Below, piece by piece: positions 1 to 5,177 of a DNA stretch of 7,347 bases. Both the position numbers and the translations under genes were made by a program. The DNA comes from Bacillota bacterium. Lineage in GTDB: Bacteria > Bacillota > Bacilli > Thermoactinomycetales > DSM-44946. The stretch is from assembly GCA_021793745.1 (NCBI GenBank), contig JAJYSD010000049.1, positions 1 through 7,347 on the forward strand, in the 5' to 3' direction. The notes beneath the pieces are model-generated. The model searched no databases. It worked only from the letters and a program-made list of their open reading frames with translations, and was not told the origin of the DNA. The stretch's first letter is position 1. The number at the start of each line of letters is the position of its first letter.

Positions 1-423
1 GAGGAGTTTTACCGGAAGCTGCACCCTCCCCTGGTCATCACCAGCGAAGGGGAAACCTTTTCGGCGGATTTCGTAAGCGACAAGGCACCTCCCGGCGCTT
101 TGACCGGCATTCCCGCCTCCTCGGGAGTCGCGGAGGGGTATGTCAGAGTCGTCCGCCGGCTGGAAGACGGGAAACTGAACAAAGGAGAAATCCTCGTTGC
201 TCCTTACACGGACCCCGGTTGGACGCCCCTGTTTCATTCGGCCAAAGCCCTCGTGACGGAAGTGGGAGGCATGATGACCCACGGATCCGTCGTCGCCCGC
301 GAATACGGCATCCCGGCTGTGGTCAGCGTGAAGGATGCGACCCGCATCCTGAAGGACGGCCAATATGTCCGCGTGGACGGGACCAACGGATACGTGGAGA
401 TTTTGGAGGGTGAGCAGGGATAG
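1..423 (+). CDS. Rifampicin phosphotransferase / PEP-synthase-like enzyme, C-terminal part (5' end outside window)
   Basis: The reading frame is open from the first base to the TAG at 421-423, giving the last 140 residues of a larger protein. It contains the PEP-utilising-enzyme mobile (swivelling phosphohistidine) domain: the motif GGMMTHGSVVAREYG carries the phosphate-accepting histidine at codon 280-282 (fragment residue 94), followed by the usual GIPAVV and DGTNGYVEIL end. In this family the histidine takes phosphate from ATP and passes it to a substrate: rifampicin in Rph enzymes, pyruvate in PEP synthase. The stretch before it (PPLVITSEGE, then TDPGWTPLF) reads more like Rph, from memory of Listeria Rph and B. 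subtilis YvkC, than like PpsA. The ATP-grasp and substrate domains that would settle this lie upstream of the window. A TTG at 100 is internal, not a start. The domain call is firm; the exact substrate is an inference. Confidence 0.85.
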   Translation, partial: EEFYRKLHPPLVITSEGETFSADFVSDKAPPGALTGIPASSGVAEGYVRVVRRLEDGKLNKGEILVAPYTDPGWTPLFHSAKALVTEVGGMMTHGSVVAREYGIPAVVSVKDATRILKDGQYVRVDGTNGYVEILEGEQG

Positions 424-427
424 CGTG

Positions 428-452
428 CCCGGGGAGGACCGATGTCCCCGGG
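428..452 (+). other. GC-rich hairpin just downstream of the phosphotransferase gene
   Basis: An inverted repeat CCCGGGGA (428-435) / TCCCCGGG (445-452) begins 4 bases after the stop codon. Its inner bases GAC/GTC could extend the stem after a small bulge. No U-run follows directly, so it is not a classical intrinsic terminator. It may protect the 3' end of the mRNA or act as a weak or protein-dependent termination site. The remaining bases to 565 hold only short weak dyads and no recognisable promoter. Confidence 0.4.
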
Positions 453-565
453 TGGATGCGGATTTTCACCCGCCTCGTCGTGTGGCCATACCCATCCGTC
501 CCCCGATGCATATGGATATCAGGACTCTCCACTGTACACCACTTTTCCCGCAAGGAGTGACAAGC

Positions 566-841
566 ATGCCCATTCGGTTGTTCCGAGGCGGCTCCGGTCT
601 CCCCGGCCTGCTTGGCCGGCGGGGCAGGAAACGATGGGGTCCTCCGCGGTTAGGCCGACGTCCGGGCCCGCCCGGTGGCGTACCGCCGATGCTGGAGGAA
701 TTTCCTCCGGAGGGTCCGTGGGGGGAACCCTTTGGATTCCAACCGGAATTGTCGGGTCCCCCGGGTCCCTGGGAGGAGGATCTCTGGGATATGCCCCCCG
801 GCCCCTGGCGGCCCTATCCCGGATTGGACGATGATTTTTAA
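566..841 (+). CDS. Small proline/glycine/tryptophan-rich protein of unknown function
   Basis: A 91-residue protein starts at an ATG behind AAGGAGTG (552-559), good spacing for a Shine-Dalgarno site. The same frame is open further upstream from 365, but that longer version overlaps the phosphotransferase gene and lacks a comparable site. Composition is extreme: 22 Pro, 18 Gly and 5 Trp. The N-terminal third is Arg-rich (LGRRGRKRW, LGRRPG) and the C-terminal half acidic, ending GLDDDF. A GPW motif recurs three times in the second half (EGPWGEP, PGPWEED, PGPWRPY). There is no signal peptide or membrane segment, and it is probably disordered or polyproline-like. Such proteins are often spore-coat or surface components in sporulating Bacillota, but nothing here proves that. 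A terminator-like hairpin follows about 35 bases downstream, so it seems to be a stand-alone gene or the last of its unit. Its high GC also creates overlapping open frames on both strands; I favour this one because of its ribosome binding site. Confidence 0.6.
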   Translation: MPIRLFRGGSGLPGLLGRRGRKRWGPPRLGRRPGPPGGVPPMLEEFPPEGPWGEPFGFQPELSGPPGPWEEDLWDMPPGPWRPYPGLDDDF

Positions 842-875
842 GCCTTAGCGGAGGGAACGTCACGTCGAAACCTTG

Positions 876-904
876 ATCCCCGGTCAGACGGGGGTTTTCT
901 TTTT
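876..904 (+). terminator. Intrinsic terminator after the Pro/Gly-rich gene
   Basis: CCCCG (878-882) pairs with CGGGG (889-893) around a six-base loop, with possible weaker extension by two more pairs. It is followed by TTTTCTTTTT (895-904). Position and U-run fit termination of the gene ending at 841. Confidence 0.65.
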
Positions 905-914
905 GCCCGCCTTC

Positions 915-943
915 TTGTGAACCGGGGAGCAATCTGCTATCGT
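915..943 (+). promoter_or_regulatory. SigA-type promoter for the zinc-ribbon / DUF1232 operon
   Basis: TTGTGA (915-920, 4/6 to TTGACA), a 17-base spacer and TATCGT (938-943, 4/6 to TATAAT). The -10 element is preceded by TGC, an extended -10. It sits just after the terminator at 876-904 and about 40 bases before the chosen start codon. Inferred from sequence only. Confidence 0.45.
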
Positions 944-982
944 CTATGATTGAAGGGAAATGAGGTTATGGAGGGGTTCCAG

Positions 983-1645
983 GTGAGCATCTGGAAAGGA
1001 TTGAGGCACCGTTTAGAAAAGGGTGTAGAAACCGCCAGTCAAAAGTCTCAGCAGATGATGGAAATCAGCCGATTAAATTTGCGAATCCGGGGGAAAAAAG
1101 AAGATATCAATCGATTGTATCGCCGCTTGGGCATTCTGGCCTATGAAGCCTGGAAGGAGGATCCGGCGGAGAGCCTGGCCATCGATGGGGAGATCAAGGA
1201 AGTCCTCGAATCGATTCGCCAGCTCCAGACCGAAATCACTGCCATGGAGCAGGACCTGCTTCTGGTGCGGGGAAAGATCGACTGTCCCGCCTGTGGTGCC
1301 GTTGTTGATCGAGGGACCGATCAGTGCCCCGTCTGTCAAGCGACGATCCACGCGACCACGACCCTCTCTCCTGAAAAGCCCGTCTCCGAGGTGGAGCCCC
1401 AGGCATCCGATGAAACTTCCCGCCATCGTCAATCCGAGTCCTCCGCTTCGCCATCCGAATCACCTGAGGAAAATGGAAAGGAAGCAAGGGGAAAAGAGCA
1501 GACATCCGTTGCGCCGAACAGCCAGCGCGCCTTGACCGAATTCCAAACCGTGACCGGGGAGGCCATTTTCATCTGTCCGGAGTGTGGAAACCAGTTAAAG
1601 GAACTCGTAAACACTTGTCCCCATTGCGGTGAAAAGTTTCTGTGA
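983..1645 (+). CDS. Coiled-coil protein with two zinc ribbons
   Basis: I chose the GTG at 983 because GGAGGGG (970-976) stands six bases ahead of it. In-frame ATG 968 and TTG 950 are possible but have weaker sites. The 220-residue product begins MSIWKGLRHRLEKG. Residues about 15-97 are predicted charged helix or coiled coil (LNLRIRGKKEDINRLYRRLG, then LQTEITAMEQDL). Next comes a zinc ribbon with Cys101, 104, 115 and 118 (CPACG...CPVC). A Ser/Glu/Pro-rich, probably flexible linker of about 70 residues leads to a second ribbon at the C-terminus, Cys198, 201, 212 and 215 (CPECG...CPHCGEKF). Both ribbons have the same C-x2-C-x10-C-x2-C spacing. There is no membrane segment, so it is presumably cytoplasmic. 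Double zinc ribbons usually serve structural, nucleic-acid or protein-docking roles; the actual function is unknown. The DUF1232 gene follows 59 bases later with no terminator between, so the two are probably co-transcribed. Confidence 0.8.
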   Translation: MSIWKGLRHRLEKGVETASQKSQQMMEISRLNLRIRGKKEDINRLYRRLGILAYEAWKEDPAESLAIDGEIKEVLESIRQLQTEITAMEQDLLLVRGKIDCPACGAVVDRGTDQCPVCQATIHATTTLSPEKPVSEVEPQASDETSRHRQSESSASPSESPEENGKEARGKEQTSVAPNSQRALTEFQTVTGEAIFICPECGNQLKELVNTCPHCGEKFL

Positions 1646-1704
1646 ATCAACCCGGCGCTTGACCGCTGCGGCGGCGTCGCTGAACCGGGAGGGGAGCGAT
1701 CTTG

Positions 1705-1995
1705 ATGGGGAACCGGGGCCGGAAAATCCAGCAGGTGGGTGGAATTGGGCAGGTCCTTCACAAGTTGAAGCTGATGATCGCGTACTTTCGGCATCCGAAA
1801 ACGAGCTTCCTCAAGAAGCTCCTGGTGGGAGTCGGTTTTCTCTATTTCTTTCTGCCAACCGATATCGTTCCGGATATGATTCCGCTCCTCGGCTATTTGG
1901 ATGACGCCACGGTGGCGATGGCGATCTGGCATCTGTTTTCCAAGGAACTGGAGCAATTTGAAAAACAGAAGGGGAATCCGAAAGATCCGGAATAA
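1705..1995 (+). CDS. DUF1232 (YkvA-like) small membrane protein
   Basis: A 96-residue protein starts at ATG 1705, with GGAGGGG (1688-1694) upstream; a TTG at 1702 is one codon earlier and cannot be excluded. The core, residues about 35-75, holds the family signature FLYFFLPTDIVPDMIPLLG followed by YLDDATVAMAIW. That is a hydrophobic hairpin with the conserved P-x-D-x-x-P-D-x-x-P pattern of DUF1232 and a downstream Asp pair. The N-terminus is basic (GNRGRK, KLKLMIAYFRHPK) and the C-terminus a charged helix (KELEQFEKQK). Family members are small, probably inner-membrane proteins whose biochemical role is not established; some B. subtilis relatives (YkvA) are equally uncharacterised. It is the second gene of the probable operon that starts with the zinc-ribbon gene. 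Confidence 0.85.
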   Translation: MGNRGRKIQQVGGIGQVLHKLKLMIAYFRHPKTSFLKKLLVGVGFLYFFLPTDIVPDMIPLLGYLDDATVAMAIWHLFSKELEQFEKQKGNPKDPE

Positions 1996-2011
1996 CATCC
2001 CATGGCACCAC

Positions 2012-2034
2012 AGGGGCTCATTTCTCCTCTTTTT
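2012..2034 (+). terminator. Possible weak intrinsic terminator after the DUF1232 gene
   Basis: AGGGG (2012-2016) can pair with CTCCT (2024-2028), including one G-U pair, around a seven-base loop. C and a run of five T (2030-2034) follow. The stem is short, but the site lies just after the operon end in a long pyrimidine-rich stretch. Confidence 0.3.
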
Positions 2035-2077
2035 CGCCTTCTTTCCCGATCTACGGCTTTTTTTCCCTTTCCATCTT

Positions 2078-2086
2078 TGTTACAAT
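2078..2086 (+). promoter_or_regulatory. Extended -10 promoter for minDE
   Basis: TGTTACAAT is an extended -10 element (TG-N-TACAAT, 5/6 to TATAAT). Only a T-rich run (2058-2065) stands at the -35 position. Transcription would begin near 2093, giving a leader of about 160 bases before minD. The leader holds a possible closing stem CGGTGGG (2169-2175) / CCCACTG (2205-2211) and a small CCAT/ATGG hairpin (2176-2187). I recognise no known riboswitch in it. Confidence 0.4.
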
Positions 2087-2107
2087 ATTGATGAAACTTG
2101 TAATCTG

Positions 2108-2145
2108 TTGTCAAAGCTTCCGAAATGTAACCGATGATTGACAAA
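2108..2145 (+). promoter_or_regulatory. Two Spo0A-box-like sequences upstream of minD
   Basis: TTGTCAAA (2108-2115) and TTGACAAA (2138-2145) both fit the degenerate 0A-box form TTGWCRAA and lie in the same orientation with starts 30 bases apart. If the extended -10 at 2078-2086 is the real promoter, both lie just downstream of the start point, a place where Spo0A binding would repress. The second site also reads TTGACA, a perfect -35 hexamer, but no convincing -10 follows at 16-18 bases. Eight-base degenerate matches arise by chance, so this is a suggestion only. Confidence 0.3.
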
Positions 2146-2254
2146 GAAGCGGGGAAGAGGAGATTCATCGGTGGGCCATCGCTATGGTGCCGCCGGACCG
2201 TCGACCCACTGGTAGAATGGATGTTTAAGAGGGTTTAAGAAAGGAGTAGCGAAA

Positions 2255-3055
2255 ATGGACCATGAACCCGTGGCGATTACGGTGACCAGCGGAAAGGGCG
2301 GCGTGGGGAAAACGACGACCGTCGCATCGGTGGGGATCGGACTGGCTCAGTTGGGTCGAAAGGTTTGTCTGCTCGATACGGACATCGGCCTTCGCAAGTT
2401 GGATTTGATGCTGGGCTTGGAAAATCGCATTGTGTACGATTTGATCGACGTGATCGAAGGGGTGTGCAAGCTTCGGCAATCCCTGGTCCGTCACAAGGAA
2501 TTTCCCAACCTGGCCCTTCTTCCGGCGGCCCAGACCCGATATAAGGAAGAAGTGACACCGACCCAGGTCAAACAGGTCGTGGACGAGCTGAAAAAGGAGT
2601 TTGAATTTATCTTGATCGATTCTCCGGCCGGCATCGAGGGCGGGTTCCGGAATGCGATCGCTGCGGCGGATCGGGCGATACTGGTGGTCAATCCGGAAAT
2701 TCCCTCGGTTCGGGACTCGGACCGGGTGATCGGTCTGTTAGAGGCGGCTGATCTGCGGGAGATTGATCTGGTCGTCAACCGGGTGCAGCCGGGAATGGTA
2801 AAGGCCGGCGACATGTTAAGCGTCGAGCGCATCCAGAATCATTTGGCGGTCAACCTGTTGGGGATCGTTCCGGAGGACAGGCGGATCATCCGTTCCTCCA
2901 ACACGGGGGAACCCGTGATCATGGATCCAAAATCCTTGGCGGGACGGGCCTTCAGCAATATTTCCCGGCGGATAAACGGCGAGTCCGTTCCGTTTATGGA
3001 ACTGGAGGATAACGGCCTGATCAATCGGCTGAAACGTTTGTTTCCCATCGCGTAA
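2255..3055 (+). CDS. minD: Septum site-determining ATPase MinD
   Basis: A 266-residue ParA/MinD ATPase, the usual MinD length. It starts at ATG 2255 behind AAGGAG (2241-2246). The deviant Walker A motif GKGGVGKTT occupies residues 13-21, with signature Lys14 and catalytic Lys19. The switch I region LLDTDIGLRKLDLMLGLEN (about 39-57) and VYDLIDVIEG are typical of MinD rather than ParA or FlhG. Walker B is FILIDSPAGIE with Asp122. The last residues, LINRLKRLFPIA, form the basic-hydrophobic amphipathic helix that attaches ATP-bound MinD dimers to the membrane. MinD recruits the division inhibitor MinC so that FtsZ rings are kept from the poles, and its ATPase is stimulated by MinE. minE follows 36 bases later in the same transcript. 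The usual upstream partner minC is not adjacent; the gene has its own leader instead. Confidence 0.95.
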   Translation: MDHEPVAITVTSGKGGVGKTTTVASVGIGLAQLGRKVCLLDTDIGLRKLDLMLGLENRIVYDLIDVIEGVCKLRQSLVRHKEFPNLALLPAAQTRYKEEVTPTQVKQVVDELKKEFEFILIDSPAGIEGGFRNAIAAADRAILVVNPEIPSVRDSDRVIGLLEAADLREIDLVVNRVQPGMVKAGDMLSVERIQNHLAVNLLGIVPEDRRIIRSSNTGEPVIMDPKSLAGRAFSNISRRINGESVPFMELEDNGLINRLKRLFPIA

Positions 3056-3091
3056 CCGATTGCCCGATCCAGGACTGAGGTGAATACAAAC

Positions 3092-3361
3092 ATGATCAAT
3101 TTGTTCGGCAGGGATAAGGAACGCCGTACGGCGGATACCGCCAATGATCGGCTGTCTCTGGTTCTCAGCTATCAGCGTACGGAGATTGACGAAAAAAAGT
3201 TGAAGCACTTTCGCGCTCGCCTGATTGAGCTCTGCGATGAGTTTGGATATGACGTCGTCGGTCAGGTTGAGATACGGCCGCAAACGGGTCGGGACCGGAC
3301 GACGGTGATCTTCGCCAGCATCCCCATCCGGCGGCGGGATTCTGTCCGGGAATCCCTCTAG
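3092..3361 (+). CDS. minE: Cell division topological specificity factor MinE
   Basis: An 89-residue protein, close to the usual MinE size. I take the ATG at 3092 because GAGGTGA (3077-3083) is eight bases ahead; the GTG at 3080 lies inside that site. The short hydrophobic N-terminus (MINLFGRDKE) matches the MinE membrane-targeting segment. Residues about 16-29 (TANDRLSLVLSYQR) match the MinD-binding anti-MinCD region, with the conserved Arg-Leu at 20-21. The C-terminal topological-specificity domain runs from LKHFRARLIELCDEFGYDV to the strand VIFASIPIR, as in clostridial MinE. MinE stimulates MinD ATPase and drives pole-to-pole or standing Min patterns. Bacillus itself lacks MinE and uses DivIVA/MinJ, so its presence is informative about the lineage. 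The gene is co-transcribed with minD and followed by a strong terminator. Confidence 0.9.
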   Translation: MINLFGRDKERRTADTANDRLSLVLSYQRTEIDEKKLKHFRARLIELCDEFGYDVVGQVEIRPQTGRDRTTVIFASIPIRRRDSVRESL

Positions 3362-3381
3362 GTGAAAAAAAGGAGCGGCCT

Positions 3382-3507
3382 TTGTACCGCGAGATCTTCA
3401 GAGGCTGGTTAACCGTTCAATTCCGGGATAGAGACGATTTCTGGCCGGGGCACAGGCGCTTTGGACGCCCGTGCCCTTTTGCGTTACAACCGTTTTTCCT
3501 TTTTTAG
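3382..3507 (+). CDS. Doubtful 41-codon ORF after minE (possible gene remnant)
   Basis: A TTG at 3382 lies six bases after AGGAG, itself preceded by an A-run (3365-3375), textbook spacing for translation start. The frame reads YREIFRGWLTVQFRDRDDF and then Arg/Pro/Phe-rich residues to the TAG at 3505-3507. The last third passes through the terminator hairpin (3448-3480), and the end overlaps the opposite-strand regulator gene. That is hard to reconcile with a functional gene. It may be the truncated start of a former third gene of the min operon, or just a fortuitous site. I recognise no family. Confidence 0.2.
   Translation: MYREIFRGWLTVQFRDRDDFWPGHRRFGRPCPFALQPFFLF
3448..3480 (+). terminator. 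Strong intrinsic terminator of minDE
   Basis: GGGCAC (3448-3453) pairs with GTGCCC (3471-3476) and GGCG (3455-3458) with CGCC (3466-3469), with one mismatch between and a seven-base loop. TTTT (3477-3480) follows. It lies between the convergent minE and regulator genes. Read on the minus strand the hairpin lacks a U-run, so it mainly serves the plus strand. Confidence 0.85.
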
Positions 3508-4275
3508 GTGCTCCTCTAAGAAGTTGACGACGATCGTGGGAAAGGCTTTATTTTCTGTCAGGGTAAACAGGGCGATGGAGACCCGGGTGCAGCCGTAACG
3601 TCGCATCAGTTGAAGCATCCGTTCCTTGGCCTGGGGGTTGAGCCGGCCGTACCGTTCTTCAAAGGCTTTCATCAGCAACGTTTCCTCGGTGTTCATCTCC
3701 GGCCCCCCGGGAGACGTCTCCCTGTGAACTTCCGCCGTCGCAGAGGCCTCTTGACGGCCGGTATCCGGCTGCCCCTCTTTCCAATCGGGAACATCCAGTT
3801 TGCGAATAACCGGTTTCTGCATCGCCCAGCTGGGCTGTATTCGTCGGCGCGGGCGCTGTTTTGGCAGATGGGCAAATTTATCTGGATATTTATTCCTTAA
3901 AGTATAAATCCGTTGGTAAATCGCTCCGGGGGTGCGGGAAAGTTTTTTCTTCAACACATCGATTGCCGCGGTGAGAGGTTTACCCTCTTTGGCGAATTGA
4001 TTCACCGTCTGAATCAGGGTTTCTTCTTCCTCGGCGGACCAGCTGTTCAGACGGGGTTTGGTTTTGCCGGAGGAAACAGCTGTAAACCGCTCGGGGCGTT
4101 CCGCCCGCAACTTTCGGACGTGGGCGACGACCCCGGCATATCCCCGGTTGAGCTCGTTGGCCAATTCCCGGATAACCTCCCGTTCCGGCCTGCCCTTGGC
4201 CAATTCCTCGTTTAATGCAGTGATGATCCGTTCGTTTTCCTCTTCGGAATATTTGCCTTTTTTTGTATCAAACAT
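3484..4275 (-). CDS. RsfA-like regulator with two SANT/Myb-type repeats
   Basis: 263 residues. I start it at the ATG whose complement is 4273-4275, because AGGAGG lies eight bases upstream; the frame is open nine codons further without a comparable site. Two similar helical repeats are visible. Repeat 1, residues about 9-64, runs from YSEEENERII to RAERPERF. Repeat 2, about 79-134, runs from WSAEEEETLI to RNKYPDKF. Each has the aromatic-S-x-E-E-E opening of SANT/Myb-like domains, as in RsfA-type forespore regulators, and repeat 1 has Tyr where repeat 2 keeps Trp. A basic linker follows (KQRPRRR, 139-145), then a flexible stretch and a separate helical C-terminal domain (about 194-263, ending FLEEHLKKEKRL). 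It is probably a DNA-binding transcription regulator. The link to sporulation is inferred from family resemblance and neighbours. It is transcribed alone, convergent with minDE. Confidence 0.7.
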   Translation of the reverse strand: MFDTKKGKYSEEENERIITALNEELAKGRPEREVIRELANELNRGYAGVVAHVRKLRAERPERFTAVSSGKTKPRLNSWSAEEEETLIQTVNQFAKEGKPLTAAIDVLKKKLSRTPGAIYQRIYTLRNKYPDKFAHLPKQRPRRRIQPSWAMQKPVIRKLDVPDWKEGQPDTGRQEASATAEVHRETSPGGPEMNTEETLLMKAFEERYGRLNPQAKERMLQLMRRYGCTRVSIALFTLTENKAFPTIVVNFLEEHLKKEKRL

Positions 4276-4594
4276 GGCTGATTCCTCCTGTTCACACTTC
4301 ACTCTTTTTCAATATAGCAGAAATTTAATCTAAATTTCCAGGCGGGCATTTGTAAAATTTCATCGTGATGAGAATACATTGCAGAAAAAGGCGATCAATC
4401 CTTCCGATTTCTTCAGAAATTATGGCAATCAAAAGTATAATTGTTCCTGATTTCGACCATAAAGGTATTATAGACTGATTTGCTAGCGAGGGTGTCAAAA
4501 TATTCGAGTCCCTGTGGAGGCCCATCAGGCCTTCAACGGAGCCCATTCCGTCTGCATCCGACCATTGATGGATGGAAGAAAGGAGGCTTTAAGA
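4276..4594. other. AT-rich divergent intergenic region with candidate -10 boxes
   Basis: About 320 bases separate the minus-strand regulator from the next plus-strand gene. The part from 4305 to 4500 is clearly richer in A and T than the neighbouring genes. For the minus strand, TATATT (complement of 4311-4316, 5/6 to TATAAT) lies about 35 bases before the start codon, without a clear -35. For the plus strand, TATTAT (4466-4471, 5/6) is the best -10, with only TTGTTC at 4441-4446 and a 19-base gap. No gene, tRNA or known riboswitch is apparent. An in-frame ATG at 4514 extends the downstream ORF but lacks a good ribosome binding site. Confidence 0.4.
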
Positions 4595-5026
4595 ATGGGC
4601 AATTTATCCGTCGGAGAAATCGGTTCGCTTCTTCCAGAGACAGCCCGGGGAGATCTGGACAAGAAGTCAGATCCTGTACATAAAAGCTGGGATGCCGTGA
4701 CGCGCGCAGCGTTGGTGATTTTGTGGGGCCTGCTGGTTTACCCCCGGTTGGATCCCGTCATGAGCAAACGGATCAAGGAGCCGGTCGTCGATCGGAATGT
4801 CGTCTATGACCTTTTTTATGAACATATTGGAAGTAAGGAAGTATGGGAGGAAATCCTGAACAAACTGAAAAGATATGATTATGTCCGCTTCCGGGACGGG
4901 GATACACTGACGGCGGGAACCCGGCTGTTGACCGCGGTGGATGCGGCGAAAATGTACAAGGTGTATCGCACATCCGTGTTGGTTCGCCGCCTGAATCAGT
5001 CGGTGGAGCGGAAAGGCGAAGATTGA
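4595..5026 (+). CDS. Uncharacterised 143-residue protein with one hydrophobic segment
   Basis: It starts at ATG 4595, eight bases after AAGGAGG (4580-4586); the earlier in-frame ATG 4514 has no such site. I do not recognise the family. The first 30 residues are polar and start MGNLSVGEIG. Residues 38-49 (AALVILWGLLVY) are hydrophobic but short for a transmembrane helix and end at YPRLDP, so they may be a buried helix or a weak anchor. The rest is mixed charged helix: VVDRNVVYDLFYEHIGSKEV, EEILNKLKRYDYVRFRDGD, then a C-terminal helix AKMYKVYRTSVLVRRLNQSV. The layout of helices followed by a basic tail could suit a small DNA- or protein-binding domain, but that is speculation. It is a single gene, closed by the terminator at 5047-5073. 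Confidence 0.75.
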   Translation: MGNLSVGEIGSLLPETARGDLDKKSDPVHKSWDAVTRAALVILWGLLVYPRLDPVMSKRIKEPVVDRNVVYDLFYEHIGSKEVWEEILNKLKRYDYVRFRDGDTLTAGTRLLTAVDAAKMYKVYRTSVLVRRLNQSVERKGED

Positions 5027-5046
5027 CGAAGAGTCGTCGAAAACCC

Positions 5047-5073
5047 GGGGAGGCCAACCGCCTCCCCTTGTTT
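5047..5073 (+). terminator. Intrinsic terminator
   Basis: GGGGAGGC (5047-5054) pairs perfectly with GCCTCCCC (5060-5067) around a five-base loop, followed by TTGTTT. It lies 20 bases after the stop of the 143-residue gene. Confidence 0.8.
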
Positions 5074-5133
5074 GATCGTCGAGGAATTTGTCGCGGAGGC
5101 AGGAATCAAACAGGATTTTCCCCGTTTTTTGAG

Positions 5134-5163
5134 GTTTATTCTTTCGAAAAAAGGGTATTAACA
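5134..5163 (+). promoter_or_regulatory. Possible SigF/SigG-type promoter of the coiled-coil gene
   Basis: GTTTA (5134-5138) fits the SigF -35 form GYWTA. After 15 bases, GGTATTAACA (5154-5163) matches 8 of 10 positions of GGNRANAHTR. If real, the promoter lies immediately before the ribosome binding site at 5163-5167, so the start of transcription would be very close to it. That closeness weakens the call. Confidence 0.22.
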
Positions 5164-5177
5164 GGAGTGGGAAAACC

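Noticed and set aside
365..565. Longer version of the Pro/Gly-rich ORF starting at 365
   Set aside because: It overlaps the phosphotransferase gene and crosses the hairpin at 428-452, while the ATG at 566 has a proper ribosome binding site.
442..932. Overlapping open frames on plus (442-834) and minus (519-932) strands
   Set aside because: GC-rich sequence opens shadow frames; neither has a better ribosome binding site than the 566 start, and neither resembles a known protein.
1073..1998. Long minus-strand open frames opposite the zinc-ribbon and DUF1232 genes
   Set aside because: They lie opposite genes with clear domain motifs and have no recognisable features of their own.
2169..2211. 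Stem-forming leader before minD considered as a riboswitch or protein-binding leader
   Set aside because: Only one 7-pair stem with a wobble and a 4-pair hairpin; no conserved riboswitch core is recognisable, so it is mentioned only under the promoter entry.
2816..3283. 155-codon minus-strand frame opposite minD/minE
   Set aside because: Both plus-strand genes are firmly identified, so this is a shadow.
4525..4537. Short palindrome-like GGCCCATCAGGCC in the leader of the 143-residue gene
   Set aside because: Only four-base GGCC arms, which are self-complementary by nature; too small to support an operator or attenuator.
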